From positions 1-5,832 of the forward strand of contig JAEUJK010000211.1 of the NCBI GenBank assembly GCA_016794735.1: DNA of 5,832 nucleotides, in the 5' to 3' direction. The notes beneath the pieces are model-generated. The model had not been told where the DNA came from and searched no databases. It saw only the letters and a list, made by a program, of their open reading frames with translations. The position numbers and the translations under genes were made by a program. Position 1 is the first letter of the stretch. Each line of letters starts with the position of its first letter. Shown one piece after another: positions 1 through 5,832 of this stretch. The DNA comes from Gemmatimonadota bacterium (GTDB lineage Bacteria > Gemmatimonadota > Gemmatimonadetes > Gemmatimonadales > Gemmatimonadaceae).

Positions 1-723
1 GAGCGTGTGCTCGCCGTGGTGCGCGCCTCGGACTTCGACGCCCTGGCCCGGGACTTTGCCGGCGACGCCGAGGTCGAGGCGGCCCTGGCGCGGTTCACGG
101 AGTACCGCGCGCTGCTGGAAGCCCACGGCGTGCTGGAGTACCTGCAGCTGGACCTCAGCATCGTGCGCGGGCTGGCCTACTACACCGGCATCGTGTTCGA
201 GCTGTTCGATGCACGCGGCGAGTTCCGTGCGATCTGCGGCGGCGGGCGCTACGACAACCTGCTGCAGGCGTTAGGCGGTGTCGACATGCCGGCGCTCGGC
301 TTCGGGATGGGCGACGTCGTGCTCGGCGAGTTGATCGTGTCGCGCCTCGCCAGCGGCGCCAAGCCGCCCTGGGCGGACGTGAACGCGCCGGACATCTGGC
401 TGGCCGCCCCCGAGGGCGCGTCCTTGCTGGAGACGATCCGTACGGCGCGCGCACTGAGGGAGTGCGGCGTGCGCGTCGAATACCCGCTGCGCGCCATGTC
501 CGCGAGCAAGCAGCGAAAGGCGGCGTGGTCCTCGGGCGCGCGCCTGCTCGTCGAGCCCGACGGTGTGCCTGGTGACCGGCGGTATCGCGTGAAGGCGGTC
601 GTCGACGGCGATGCCCACGAGGGCCGGAACCTCGCACAACAGTTCGAGGGGCGCTCCGCGACCGTCGACGAACTCGTCACCGCGCTGAAGGCGGGTGTTG
701 GTGGTGCGAGCGATCGACCGTGA
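1..723 (+). CDS. hisS: Histidyl-tRNA synthetase, C-terminal half (5' truncated by window edge)
   Basis: Histidine-tRNA ligase, a cytoplasmic class II synthetase that activates histidine with ATP and charges tRNA-His. The frame is open from base 1, so the N-terminal part (motifs 1 and 2) lies outside the window; about 240 codons remain. Visible are the histidine-A motif IVRGLAYYTGIVFE (160-201), keeping the catalytic Arg of VRG; the histidine-B motif CGGGRYDNLL (235-264); a motif 3 region GFGMGDVVLGEL (298-333); and a C-terminal anticodon-binding domain (about 385-700) with the GVRVEYPLR...SKQRKAA pattern. The C-terminal domain argues for a synthetase and against the regulatory paralogue HisZ, which lacks it. 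RGLAYY instead of RGLDYY, and GDVV where most HisRS have GLER, resemble the subfamily that includes plant organellar HisRS as I remember it. It ends in TGA, 60 bases before proS. Confidence 0.93.
   Translation, partial: ERVLAVVRASDFDALARDFAGDAEVEAALARFTEYRALLEAHGVLEYLQLDLSIVRGLAYYTGIVFELFDARGEFRAICGGGRYDNLLQALGGVDMPALGFGMGDVVLGELIVSRLASGAKPPWADVNAPDIWLAAPEGASLLETIRTARALRECGVRVEYPLRAMSASKQRKAAWSSGARLLVEPDGVPGDRRYRVKAVVDGDAHEGRNLAQQFEGRSATVDELVTALKAGVGGASDRP
268..276 (+). repeat. GCGTTAGGC word, copy 1 (inside hisS)
   Basis: A 9-base word that occurs identically at 5750-5758. It encodes Ala-Leu-Gly in frame and contains one of only two in-frame TTA leucine codons in the window. I see no copy of its reverse complement here. 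Whether it is a real genomic signal or chance cannot be decided from two copies. Confidence 0.35.
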
Positions 724-783
724 AGCCGGCGTCGTTGTCCGTCGTGTCGCCCGTGCTTCTCGCCCTTTTGACTACAGCCTACC
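724..783. other. hisS-proS spacer
   Basis: A 60-base gap and the longest non-coding stretch in the window. I see no convincing intrinsic terminator: the only inverted repeat is a 4-base GGCG/CGCC pair around a long loop, with no U-tract at its foot. No good -35/-10 pair is visible either. A T-rich patch (TTTTGAC, 766-772) lies directly before the proS start, and no purine-rich Shine-Dalgarno sequence precedes that start. A promoter here is possible but not supported by sequence alone, and hisS may be co-transcribed with proS. Confidence 0.5.
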
Positions 784-2250
784 ATGTCTGATAAAGCCCT
801 GACCACTCGCGCTGCCGACTTCAGCGCCTGGTACAACGAACTGGTCCTTCGCGCCGAGCTGGCCGACTACTCGCCGGTTCGCGGCTGCATGGTGATCCGG
901 CCGAACGGCTACGGGATCTGGGAGCGGATGCAGCGCGCCCTGGACGGGATGTTCAAGGAGACGGGGCATCGCAACGCGTACTTCCCGTTGTTCATTCCCG
1001 AGAGCTTCCTGCACAAGGAGGCCGAGCACGTCGAGGGATTCGCGCCCGAGGCAGCAGTCGTGACGCATGGTGGTGGCAAGAAGCTCGAGGAGCCGCTGGT
1101 CGTGCGCCCGACGTCCGAGACGATCATCTACTCGATGTTCGCCAAGTGGGTGCAGAGTTACCGCGACCTGCCCATCCTGATGAACCAGTGGGCCAACGTC
1201 GTGCGGTGGGAAATGCGCACCCGCCTCTTCCTGCGCACCCTGGAGTTCCTCTGGCAGGAAGGGCACACCGCGCACGCCACGCACGACGAGGCCGAGGCGG
1301 AAGCACGCCAGATGCTCGGCGTGTATCGCACGTTCATGGAAGAGTACATGGCGATGCCGGTCGTGACCGGCCTCAAGACCCAGGCGGAGAAGTTCGCGGG
1401 GGCGCTGCGCACCTATTCGTGCGAAGCCATGATGCAGGACAACAAGGCCTTGCAGGCAGGGACGTCGCACAACCTCGGGCAGAACTTCGCGAAGGCGTTC
1501 GACCTCACCTTCCAGTCGGAAGCGGGGAGCATCGAACATGCGTGGAACACGAGCTGGGGGACGTCGACGCGCATGATCGGCGGCCTCGTGATGACCCACG
1601 GCGACGACATCGGGCTGCGCATCCCGCCCAAGCTCGCCCCGGTGGAAGTCGTCATTGTCCCGATCTGGAAGTCCGACGAGGAACGCAGCCGACTCCTCGA
1701 GGCCGCGCAGCGCCTGAAGACCGAACTGACCGGCTGGGGTGGACGCGGCGAGGACCGCATCCGCGTGCATGTGGACGCACGCGAGGGGATCAAGCCGGGC
1801 GCGAAGTACTACGAGTGGGAACTGCAGGGGATCCCGTTGCGCATCGAGCTTGGTCCTCGCGACCTGGCGAACAACGCGTGCATGACGGCGCGTCGCGACA
1901 CGCGCACCAAGGCCTCGCTCCCGATGGATGGCTTGCCGGCGACCGTGGCCGGGCTGCTGGACGGCATGCAGCGCGACATGCTCACCGCCGCGCGCGAGCG
2001 TCGCGAGGCGCATTCGGTCCGTGAGCCGCTCAGCTATGACCGCTTCCGCGAGCTGATGGAGGGCGAGGGTGCCTTCGTCTACGCCGGATGGAACGGCGAT
2101 CCTGCCGTCGAGGCCCGCGTGAAGGAAGAAACGAAGGCCACGATCCGCTGCATTCCGGAGCCGGAGTTCCGGACGCCGAACGGACCGACGACCTGCATGG
2201 TGACCGGGGAGCCGGCGCAGCACCAGGTCGTGTGGGCCCGGGCGTATTGA
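784..2250 (+). CDS. proS: Prolyl-tRNA synthetase, archaeal/eukaryotic type
   Basis: Proline-tRNA ligase of 488 residues, a cytoplasmic class II enzyme. The length, the absence of an editing insertion between motifs 2 and 3, and the C-terminal extra domain place it in the archaeal/eukaryotic-like group, not the E. coli-like group. Motif 1 lies near residues 62-73 (HRNAYFPLFIPE), the proline-binding TSE loop at 110-112, motif 2 at 139-155 (VVRWEMR...RTLEF), and motif 3 at 266-282 with Arg279. The anticodon-binding domain covers about 286-385, including LRIELGPRDL (352-361), and the C-terminal domain about 415-488, ending in the family's terminal Tyr (WARAY). That domain normally binds zinc through four Cys; here the equivalent positions appear to be Asn437, Val442, Cys471 and Thr474, so the site looks lost. 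The ATG at 784 fits because conserved FSAWYNELVLRAEL follows directly, although no Shine-Dalgarno is visible. The stop shares one base with the lysA start. Confidence 0.96.
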   Translation: MSDKALTTRAADFSAWYNELVLRAELADYSPVRGCMVIRPNGYGIWERMQRALDGMFKETGHRNAYFPLFIPESFLHKEAEHVEGFAPEAAVVTHGGGKKLEEPLVVRPTSETIIYSMFAKWVQSYRDLPILMNQWANVVRWEMRTRLFLRTLEFLWQEGHTAHATHDEAEAEARQMLGVYRTFMEEYMAMPVVTGLKTQAEKFAGALRTYSCEAMMQDNKALQAGTSHNLGQNFAKAFDLTFQSEAGSIEHAWNTSWGTSTRMIGGLVMTHGDDIGLRIPPKLAPVEVVIVPIWKSDEERSRLLEAAQRLKTELTGWGGRGEDRIRVHVDAREGIKPGAKYYEWELQGIPLRIELGPRDLANNACMTARRDTRTKASLPMDGLPATVAGLLDGMQRDMLTAARERREAHSVREPLSYDRFRELMEGEGAFVYAGWNGDPAVEARVKEETKATIRCIPEPEFRTPNGPTTCMVTGEPAQHQVVWARAY

Positions 2251-3521
2251 TGCGGACGCCGCTCGTCGCGGTGGATGGCACGCTGCACCTCGACGGGGTG
2301 TCGCTCGAGGCGTTGGCGGACCGCGCCGGCACGCCGGCGTTTGTATACAGCGCGTCCACCGTCGAGGCGAGGTATCACGAGCTCGACCGCGCCCTCGCCG
2401 CCGTGCCGCACCGGATCCATTACGCATGCAAGGCAAACGCGTCCCTGGGCATCCTGGGCACGCTGCGCGCGCTCGGCGCTGGCGTCGACGTCGTCTCGGG
2501 GGGCGAGTTGTACCGCGCGGCGGCCGCGGGGTTCGGCCCCGGTGACATCATCTTCGGCGGGGTGGGGAAGTCCAACCAGGAGCTGCAGGAAGGGATCGAC
2601 GCCGGGGTACGCCTGATCACCGTCGAGTCCGAGGCCGAGCTGCGGCAGGTCAGCGTGCTGGCCAGCCGCTCCGGTCGTGAGGTGCGCGTCGCGGTGCGCG
2701 TGAATCCCGAAGTCGCGGTGGACAGCGTCCACGCCTACATCAAGACGGGACAGAAGGGCGACAAGTTCGGGATCCCGTGGGACGAAGCCGAGCGCGTCGC
2801 CCGCCTGACGATGACGCTGCCGTCGGTGCGGCTGGTGGCCGTGGGCATGCACATCGGCTCCCAGCTGACCAACCTCGCGCCGCTGGCTGACGGGCTGCGT
2901 CGGCTCGAGGACCTCGTGGCGCGGCTCCGTGGCGCGGGGATCACCACGCTCGAGCATGTGGACATCGGCGGCGGGTTGTATGTCCCGTACGACGACGAAC
3001 CCGCGGCCGACCTCGCCCAATACACCGCGATCGTCGTCCCCGCGGTGCAACGCCTTGGCCTGGAGCTGATCGTCGAGCCGGGGCGCTTTCTCGTGGCAGA
3101 GTCTGGCGTGCTCCTCACACGCGTGTTGTACCGCAAGCGGAGTGGCGGCCGCGACCTGCTGATCGCGGACGCGGGCATGAGCGACCTGCTGCGCCCGTCG
3201 CACTACGATGCATATCACCGGATCCTCGCGGCGCGGCCACGCGCGGCGCAGGCCACCGTCGATGTCGTGGGACCCATTTGCGAGAGCGGCGACTTCCTGG
3301 CCCTCGATCGCACGATGGAGGACGTGGAATCCGGCGAGCTTCTCGTCATCTGCACAGCCGGCGCCTATGGCTCGTGCATGTCATCGAACTACAATTCACG
3401 GCCCCGGGCGGGTGAGTTCCTGGTGCGCGACGGCCAATGGGCCGTGATCACCGAGCGAGAGCGCTACGCCGACCTGGTACGTCGCGAGACCGTCACCCCT
3501 GAGTGGAGGACCCTGGCATGA
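2250..3521 (+). CDS. lysA: Diaminopimelate decarboxylase
   Basis: Converts meso-2,6-diaminopimelate to L-lysine and CO2, the last step of lysine biosynthesis; a cytoplasmic PLP enzyme of the alanine-racemase-like fold III group. The 423 residues are the normal family length. The PLP lysine is Lys61 in HYACKAN. Further signature sites are HIGSQ (201-205), the glycine-rich phosphate loop GGG (240-242), EPGR (276-279), the active-site CESGDFL (344-350, Cys344/Glu345) supplied across the dimer, and GAYGSCMSSNYNSRPR (371-386). No key residue is missing. The ATG at 2250-2252 overlaps the proS stop TGA (2248-2250) by one base, which suggests termination-reinitiation coupling, as no clear Shine-Dalgarno precedes it. 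The frame extends upstream to 2088, but that part lies inside proS and has no family similarity. The 3' end overlaps the next gene by four bases. Confidence 0.96.
   Translation: MRTPLVAVDGTLHLDGVSLEALADRAGTPAFVYSASTVEARYHELDRALAAVPHRIHYACKANASLGILGTLRALGAGVDVVSGGELYRAAAAGFGPGDIIFGGVGKSNQELQEGIDAGVRLITVESEAELRQVSVLASRSGREVRVAVRVNPEVAVDSVHAYIKTGQKGDKFGIPWDEAERVARLTMTLPSVRLVAVGMHIGSQLTNLAPLADGLRRLEDLVARLRGAGITTLEHVDIGGGLYVPYDDEPAADLAQYTAIVVPAVQRLGLELIVEPGRFLVAESGVLLTRVLYRKRSGGRDLLIADAGMSDLLRPSHYDAYHRILAARPRAAQATVDVVGPICESGDFLALDRTMEDVESGELLVICTAGAYGSCMSSNYNSRPRAGEFLVRDGQWAVITERERYADLVRRETVTPEWRTLA
3505..3510 (+). promoter_or_regulatory. Shine-Dalgarno of the phosphoesterase gene
   Basis: GGAGGA, a near-perfect anti-16S match, lies inside the 3' end of lysA and 7 bases before the ATG at 3518. 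It supports that ATG over the in-frame GTG at 3503, which lies upstream of the ribosome site and would add five residues not seen in the family. Confidence 0.8.
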
Positions 3522-4039
3522 AGGTCGGACTCCTGTCGGACACGCATGACCGCATTCCGGCGGTGCGTTCGTTGCTGGGGTACATGCAGGAACACGGGGT
3601 CAGCCTCGTGCTCCATGCGGGTGACTTCTGCGCCCCGTTTTCCCTCCGGCCGTTCGTGGAGATGAACATGCCGGTGATCGGCGTCTTCGGCCGCAACGAT
3701 GGCGATCGCGAAGGGCTGCGTGCGTACGCCCAGCAGGGCATGGGAATCGAGTTGTTCGAGTCGCCGCACTCGCTGGAGCTCGGCGGCCAGCGGATCCTCA
3801 TGGTGCACGACCTCAGCGACGTGAACGAGCGCTCGATTGCCGGCCACGGGATCGTGGTGCATGGCTTCACGCATCGCGAGGAGATGAAGGATCGCGGGGA
3901 CACCCTCATCGTGAACCCGGGTGAAGGCTGCGGATGGCTCAACGGGGAACCGAGTGGCGCCATCCTCGACCTCGAGACCCGGCAGGTGCAGTTCTTCAAG
4001 TTGCGACACACCGATACCTATACGCCGGACGCGACGTGA
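3518..4039 (+). CDS. YfcE/MJ0936-like metallophosphoesterase with an altered metal site
   Basis: Predicted small cytoplasmic phosphodiesterase/phosphatase of the calcineurin-like fold, 173 residues, collinear with the archaeal protein MJ0936 as I remember it. The first-metal ligands are present: Asp8 and His10 (SDTHD), bridging Asp36 (HAGDF) and His119 (second His of the GHxH motif). His97 (MVHDL) is also kept. Two expected second-metal ligands look replaced: the Asn of G-N-N-D is Arg59 (GRND), and the first His of GHTH is Phe117 (GFTH). The family's C-terminal NPGE-CGWLNG block is intact. The ATG at 3518 overlaps the lysA stop (ATGA) behind a strong Shine-Dalgarno, and the gene's own stop overlaps the guaA start (GTGA). 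The substrate is unknown; the setting between lysA and guaA does not define it. Family assignment is firm, catalytic activity uncertain. Confidence 0.87.
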   Translation: MKVGLLSDTHDRIPAVRSLLGYMQEHGVSLVLHAGDFCAPFSLRPFVEMNMPVIGVFGRNDGDREGLRAYAQQGMGIELFESPHSLELGGQRILMVHDLSDVNERSIAGHGIVVHGFTHREEMKDRGDTLIVNPGEGCGWLNGEPSGAILDLETRQVQFFKLRHTDTYTPDAT

Positions 4040-5586
4040 CCACGCCGACCGACCGAATCCTCATCCTCGATTGCGGTTCGCAGTTCACCCAGTTGATCGC
4101 CCGGCGGGTGCGGGAAGCGCGCGTGTATTCCGAGATCCACCCGCCGCGATCGCTGCAGTGGATCCGCGACTGGAAGCCCACCGGGATCATCCTCTCCGGT
4201 GGTCCGTCGTCGGTGTACGAGGAAGGCGCACCGACCTTCGATCCCGGGATCCTCGACCTCGCCCCGGTCCTCGGCGTCTGTTACGGGATGCAGTGGATCG
4301 CCCACGCGGTCGGCGGTGAGGTGAAGGGCGGTGGACGGCGCGAATATGGACGCGCCGAGGTGACGATCCTCGAGGCCGGGGGCGTGTTTGGCGGCTTTGC
4401 GCCTCACGAGCGCACGCAGGTGTGGATGAGCCACGGCGACCACGTCGAGAGTGTCCCGCCGGGTTTCCTCATCACCGCCGCCAGTGAAGACAACCCCGTG
4501 GTCGCCATGCGCCACGAGACGCGCCCGATTCACGGCGTGCAGTTCCACGCCGAGGTGATGCACACCACGCGCGGCGCCGAGGTGATCGCGAACTTCCTGT
4601 TCGATATCTGCCACTGCAGCCCGTCGTGGACGGCGGGGCACTTCATCGAGGAGGAGGTCGCCCGCATCAAGGCGTTGGTCGGCGACAAGCACGTGATCTG
4701 TGGACTTTCGGGCGGCGTCGACTCGTCGGTCGCGGCGGCCCTCGTCCACCGGGCCATCGGCGACCAGCTCACCTGCATCTTCGTCGATACCGGGCTGCTG
4801 CGACAGAACGAGCGCGAACAGGTGGAGCACATGTTCGGCTCGCACATGGGGATGAAGCTGGTCACGGTGCGTGCGGAATCGCGCTTCCTCTCTGCGCTTG
4901 CTGGCGTCGAGGATCCGGAGCGCAAGCGCAAGATCATCGGCCACACCTTCATCGACGTGTTCGAGGATGCCGCCGCCGAGGCGGGGCAGGACGCCGCCTT
5001 CCTCGTGCAAGGCACTTTGTATCCGGACGTCATCGAGTCGGTCTCGGCCAAGGGCGGCCCCAGCGCGACGATCAAGACGCACCACAACGTTGGTGGGCTC
5101 AAGCCCAACATGAAGTTTGCGCTCATCGAACCGCTGCGTGAGCTCTTCAAGGACGAAGTGCGCAATGTGGGGCGTGAACTCGGGCTGCCCGAGGAGATGG
5201 TCGGGCGTCATCCGTTCCCGGGCCCCGGCCTCGCCATTCGTGTGCTCAGCGACGTGACCGAGGAGAAGCTCGCCGTCCTCCGCCAGGCGGACGCGATCTA
5301 CCTCGAGGAGATCCGCAGCGCGGGCCTGTACGGCGACATCTGGCAGGCATTCGCGGTGTTGTTGCCGGTGCGCAGTGTCGGGGTGATGGGCGACTATCGC
5401 ACCTACGAGAATGTTGTCGGCCTGCGAGCCGTCACGAGCACCGACGGGATGACGGCGGACTGGTTCCCGTTCCCCCCGGAAGTGCTCGGGCGGATGTCCA
5501 GCCGCATCATCAACGAGGTCAAGGGCGTCAATCGCGTCGTCTACGACGTCTCGTCCAAGCCGCCCGCGACCATCGAGTGGGAGTAG
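4036..5586 (+). CDS. guaA: GMP synthase (glutamine-hydrolysing)
   Basis: Converts XMP to GMP using ATP and glutamine, the last step of guanine nucleotide synthesis; cytoplasmic. The 516 residues match the usual bacterial two-domain enzyme. The N-terminal class I glutamine amidotransferase (about 8-195) has oxyanion-loop SGGPSSV (54-60), nucleophile Cys82 in GVCYGMQ, and His171/Glu173 in FHAEV, where most homologues have FHPEV. The ATP pyrophosphatase domain (about 200-395) has the PP-loop SGGVDSS (225-231), and the C-terminal dimerisation domain contains PFPGPGLAIR (393-402) and the standard terminus KPPATIEWE. The GTG at 4036 overlaps the phosphoesterase stop by four bases. The frame is open upstream to an ATG at 3934, but that extension lies inside the phosphoesterase gene and is not family-like, and no nearer start codon exists, so the GTG is preferred. 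No strong Shine-Dalgarno is seen, so translation is probably coupled. Confidence 0.96.
   Translation: MTTPTDRILILDCGSQFTQLIARRVREARVYSEIHPPRSLQWIRDWKPTGIILSGGPSSVYEEGAPTFDPGILDLAPVLGVCYGMQWIAHAVGGEVKGGGRREYGRAEVTILEAGGVFGGFAPHERTQVWMSHGDHVESVPPGFLITAASEDNPVVAMRHETRPIHGVQFHAEVMHTTRGAEVIANFLFDICHCSPSWTAGHFIEEEVARIKALVGDKHVICGLSGGVDSSVAAALVHRAIGDQLTCIFVDTGLLRQNEREQVEHMFGSHMGMKLVTVRAESRFLSALAGVEDPERKRKIIGHTFIDVFEDAAAEAGQDAAFLVQGTLYPDVIESVSAKGGPSATIKTHHNVGGLKPNMKFALIEPLRELFKDEVRNVGRELGLPEEMVGRHPFPGPGLAIRVLSDVTEEKLAVLRQADAIYLEEIRSAGLYGDIWQAFAVLLPVRSVGVMGDYRTYENVVGLRAVTSTDGMTADWFPFPPEVLGRMSSRIINEVKGVNRVVYDVSSKPPATIEWE
5579..5583 (+). promoter_or_regulatory. Shine-Dalgarno of the MATE gene
   Basis: GGGAG at the very end of guaA, overlapping its last codons, with 7 bases to the GTG at 5591. 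It supports that GTG as the start of the transporter gene and tight coupling to guaA. Confidence 0.6.
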
Positions 5587-5590
5587 CGCC

Positions 5591-5832
5591 GTGAGCGGCG
5601 GCGCACTCCGGGTGCCGACGCGACGCGAGCTGCAGGATGTCGCACGACTCGCGGGGCCGATCGTGCTCGTGCAACTGGGCCTCATGAGCATGGGAACGGT
5701 CGACGCCGCGATGCTCGGGCGCGTCTCGCCGACCGCGATGGCCGGGGGTGCGTTAGGCAACTGGCACTGGTTGCTGGTGACGATGATCGGCCAGGGGGCG
5801 ATCCAGGCGATCGACCCGATCGTCTCGCAGGC
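5591..5832 (+). CDS. MATE-family efflux transporter, N-terminal fragment (3' truncated by window edge)
   Basis: The first 80 codons of a probable multidrug and toxin extrusion (MATE, NorM-like) inner-membrane cation antiporter; the rest lies beyond the window. After a short polar N-terminus (RVPTRRELQDVAR) comes the typical first membrane segment, LAGPIVLVQLGLMSMGTVD (residues 20-38), then the conserved short loop DAAMLGRVSPTAMAGGALGN (38-57) and the start of the second segment, ending GQGAIQAIDPIVSQ (67-80). The D-x-x-M-x-G-R pattern and the D-P-x-x-x-Q end of helix 2 are characteristic of the family. It starts with GTG four bases after the guaA stop, behind GGGAG. Substrate cannot be predicted from this part. 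It contains one of the two TTA codons of the window (codon 55). Confidence 0.85.
   Translation, partial: MSGGALRVPTRRELQDVARLAGPIVLVQLGLMSMGTVDAAMLGRVSPTAMAGGALGNWHWLLVTMIGQGAIQAIDPIVSQ
5750..5758 (+). repeat. GCGTTAGGC word, copy 2 (inside the MATE gene)
   Basis: Identical to 268-276, in the same orientation and the same reading phase (Ala-Leu-Gly), with the rare TTA leucine codon. The flanking bases differ, so this is a shared short word and not a duplicated segment. Confidence 0.35.

Noticed and set aside
1..723. HisZ (ATP phosphoribosyltransferase regulatory subunit) instead of HisS
   Set aside because: A full C-terminal anticodon-binding domain is present, which HisZ lacks, and the histidine-binding motifs are kept.
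728..751. Possible terminator hairpin after hisS
   Set aside because: Only a 4-base stem with a long loop and no following U-tract; not a credible intrinsic terminator.
2088..2249. Upstream extension of the lysA frame
   Set aside because: It is inside the 3' end of proS and not similar to LysA; the ATG at 2250 gives the normal 423 residues.
772..2436. 554-codon antisense open frame opposite proS
   Set aside because: Same GC-bias artefact; no family signature and no start context, while the sense gene is unambiguous.
2079..3218. 379-codon antisense open frame opposite lysA
   Set aside because: Compositional shadow of lysA; no motif and no plausible ribosome site.
3934..4035. Upstream ATG extension of guaA by 34 codons
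   Set aside because: It lies wholly within the phosphoesterase gene and encodes unrelated residues before the conserved RILILDCGSQ start; the GTG at 4036 gives the normal length.
4018..5760. 580-codon antisense open frame opposite guaA
   Set aside because: It mirrors guaA codons in a high-GC genome. The protein is low-complexity Arg/His/Asp-rich with no recognisable motif, and the sense strand is a complete, motif-rich GuaA.

Overview
This is a dense, GC-rich bacterial segment (about two-thirds G+C by eye) in which everything recognisable reads on the + strand. It holds six genes: the 3' half of hisS, then proS, lysA, a YfcE/MJ0936-like metallophosphoesterase, guaA, and the 5' end of a MATE-family transporter gene. 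The codon bias, the GTG starts and the long spurious antisense reading frames fit a high-GC genome. The HisRS belongs to an unusual subfamily shared with plant organellar HisRS, and the ProRS is of the archaeal/eukaryotic type without an editing insertion. My best guess for the source is Gemmatimonadota or a similar high-GC phylum, but this is low-confidence inference because there is no rRNA or other phylogenetic marker to settle it.

Layout: hisS (partial) ends at 723. A 60-base spacer (724-783) precedes proS (784-2250). The proS stop and the lysA start share one base (2250). The lysA stop and the phosphoesterase start overlap as ATGA (3518-3521). The phosphoesterase stop and the guaA start overlap as GTGA (4036-4039). 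The guaA stop is followed after 4 bases by the GTG start of the MATE gene, which runs off the window at 5832. The stretch from proS onward is therefore almost certainly one translationally coupled operon, and hisS may belong to it too.

Functionally the cluster combines two class II aminoacyl-tRNA synthetases (His, Pro), the last step of lysine biosynthesis (meso-diaminopimelate decarboxylase), the last step of GMP synthesis (amidotransferase GMP synthetase), a small predicted phosphohydrolase, and a membrane exporter. These serve general growth (translation, amino-acid and purine supply) and do not form one pathway. I see no mobile element, CRISPR array, RNA gene or defence system.

The points worth a second look are at residue level. 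The phosphoesterase has lost two of the expected second-metal ligands while keeping the first-metal site. The HisRS lacks the class II motif 3 arginine. The ProRS C-terminal zinc site keeps one of four cysteines. The only two in-frame TTA leucine codons of the whole window both sit inside the same 9-base word, GCGTTAGGC.
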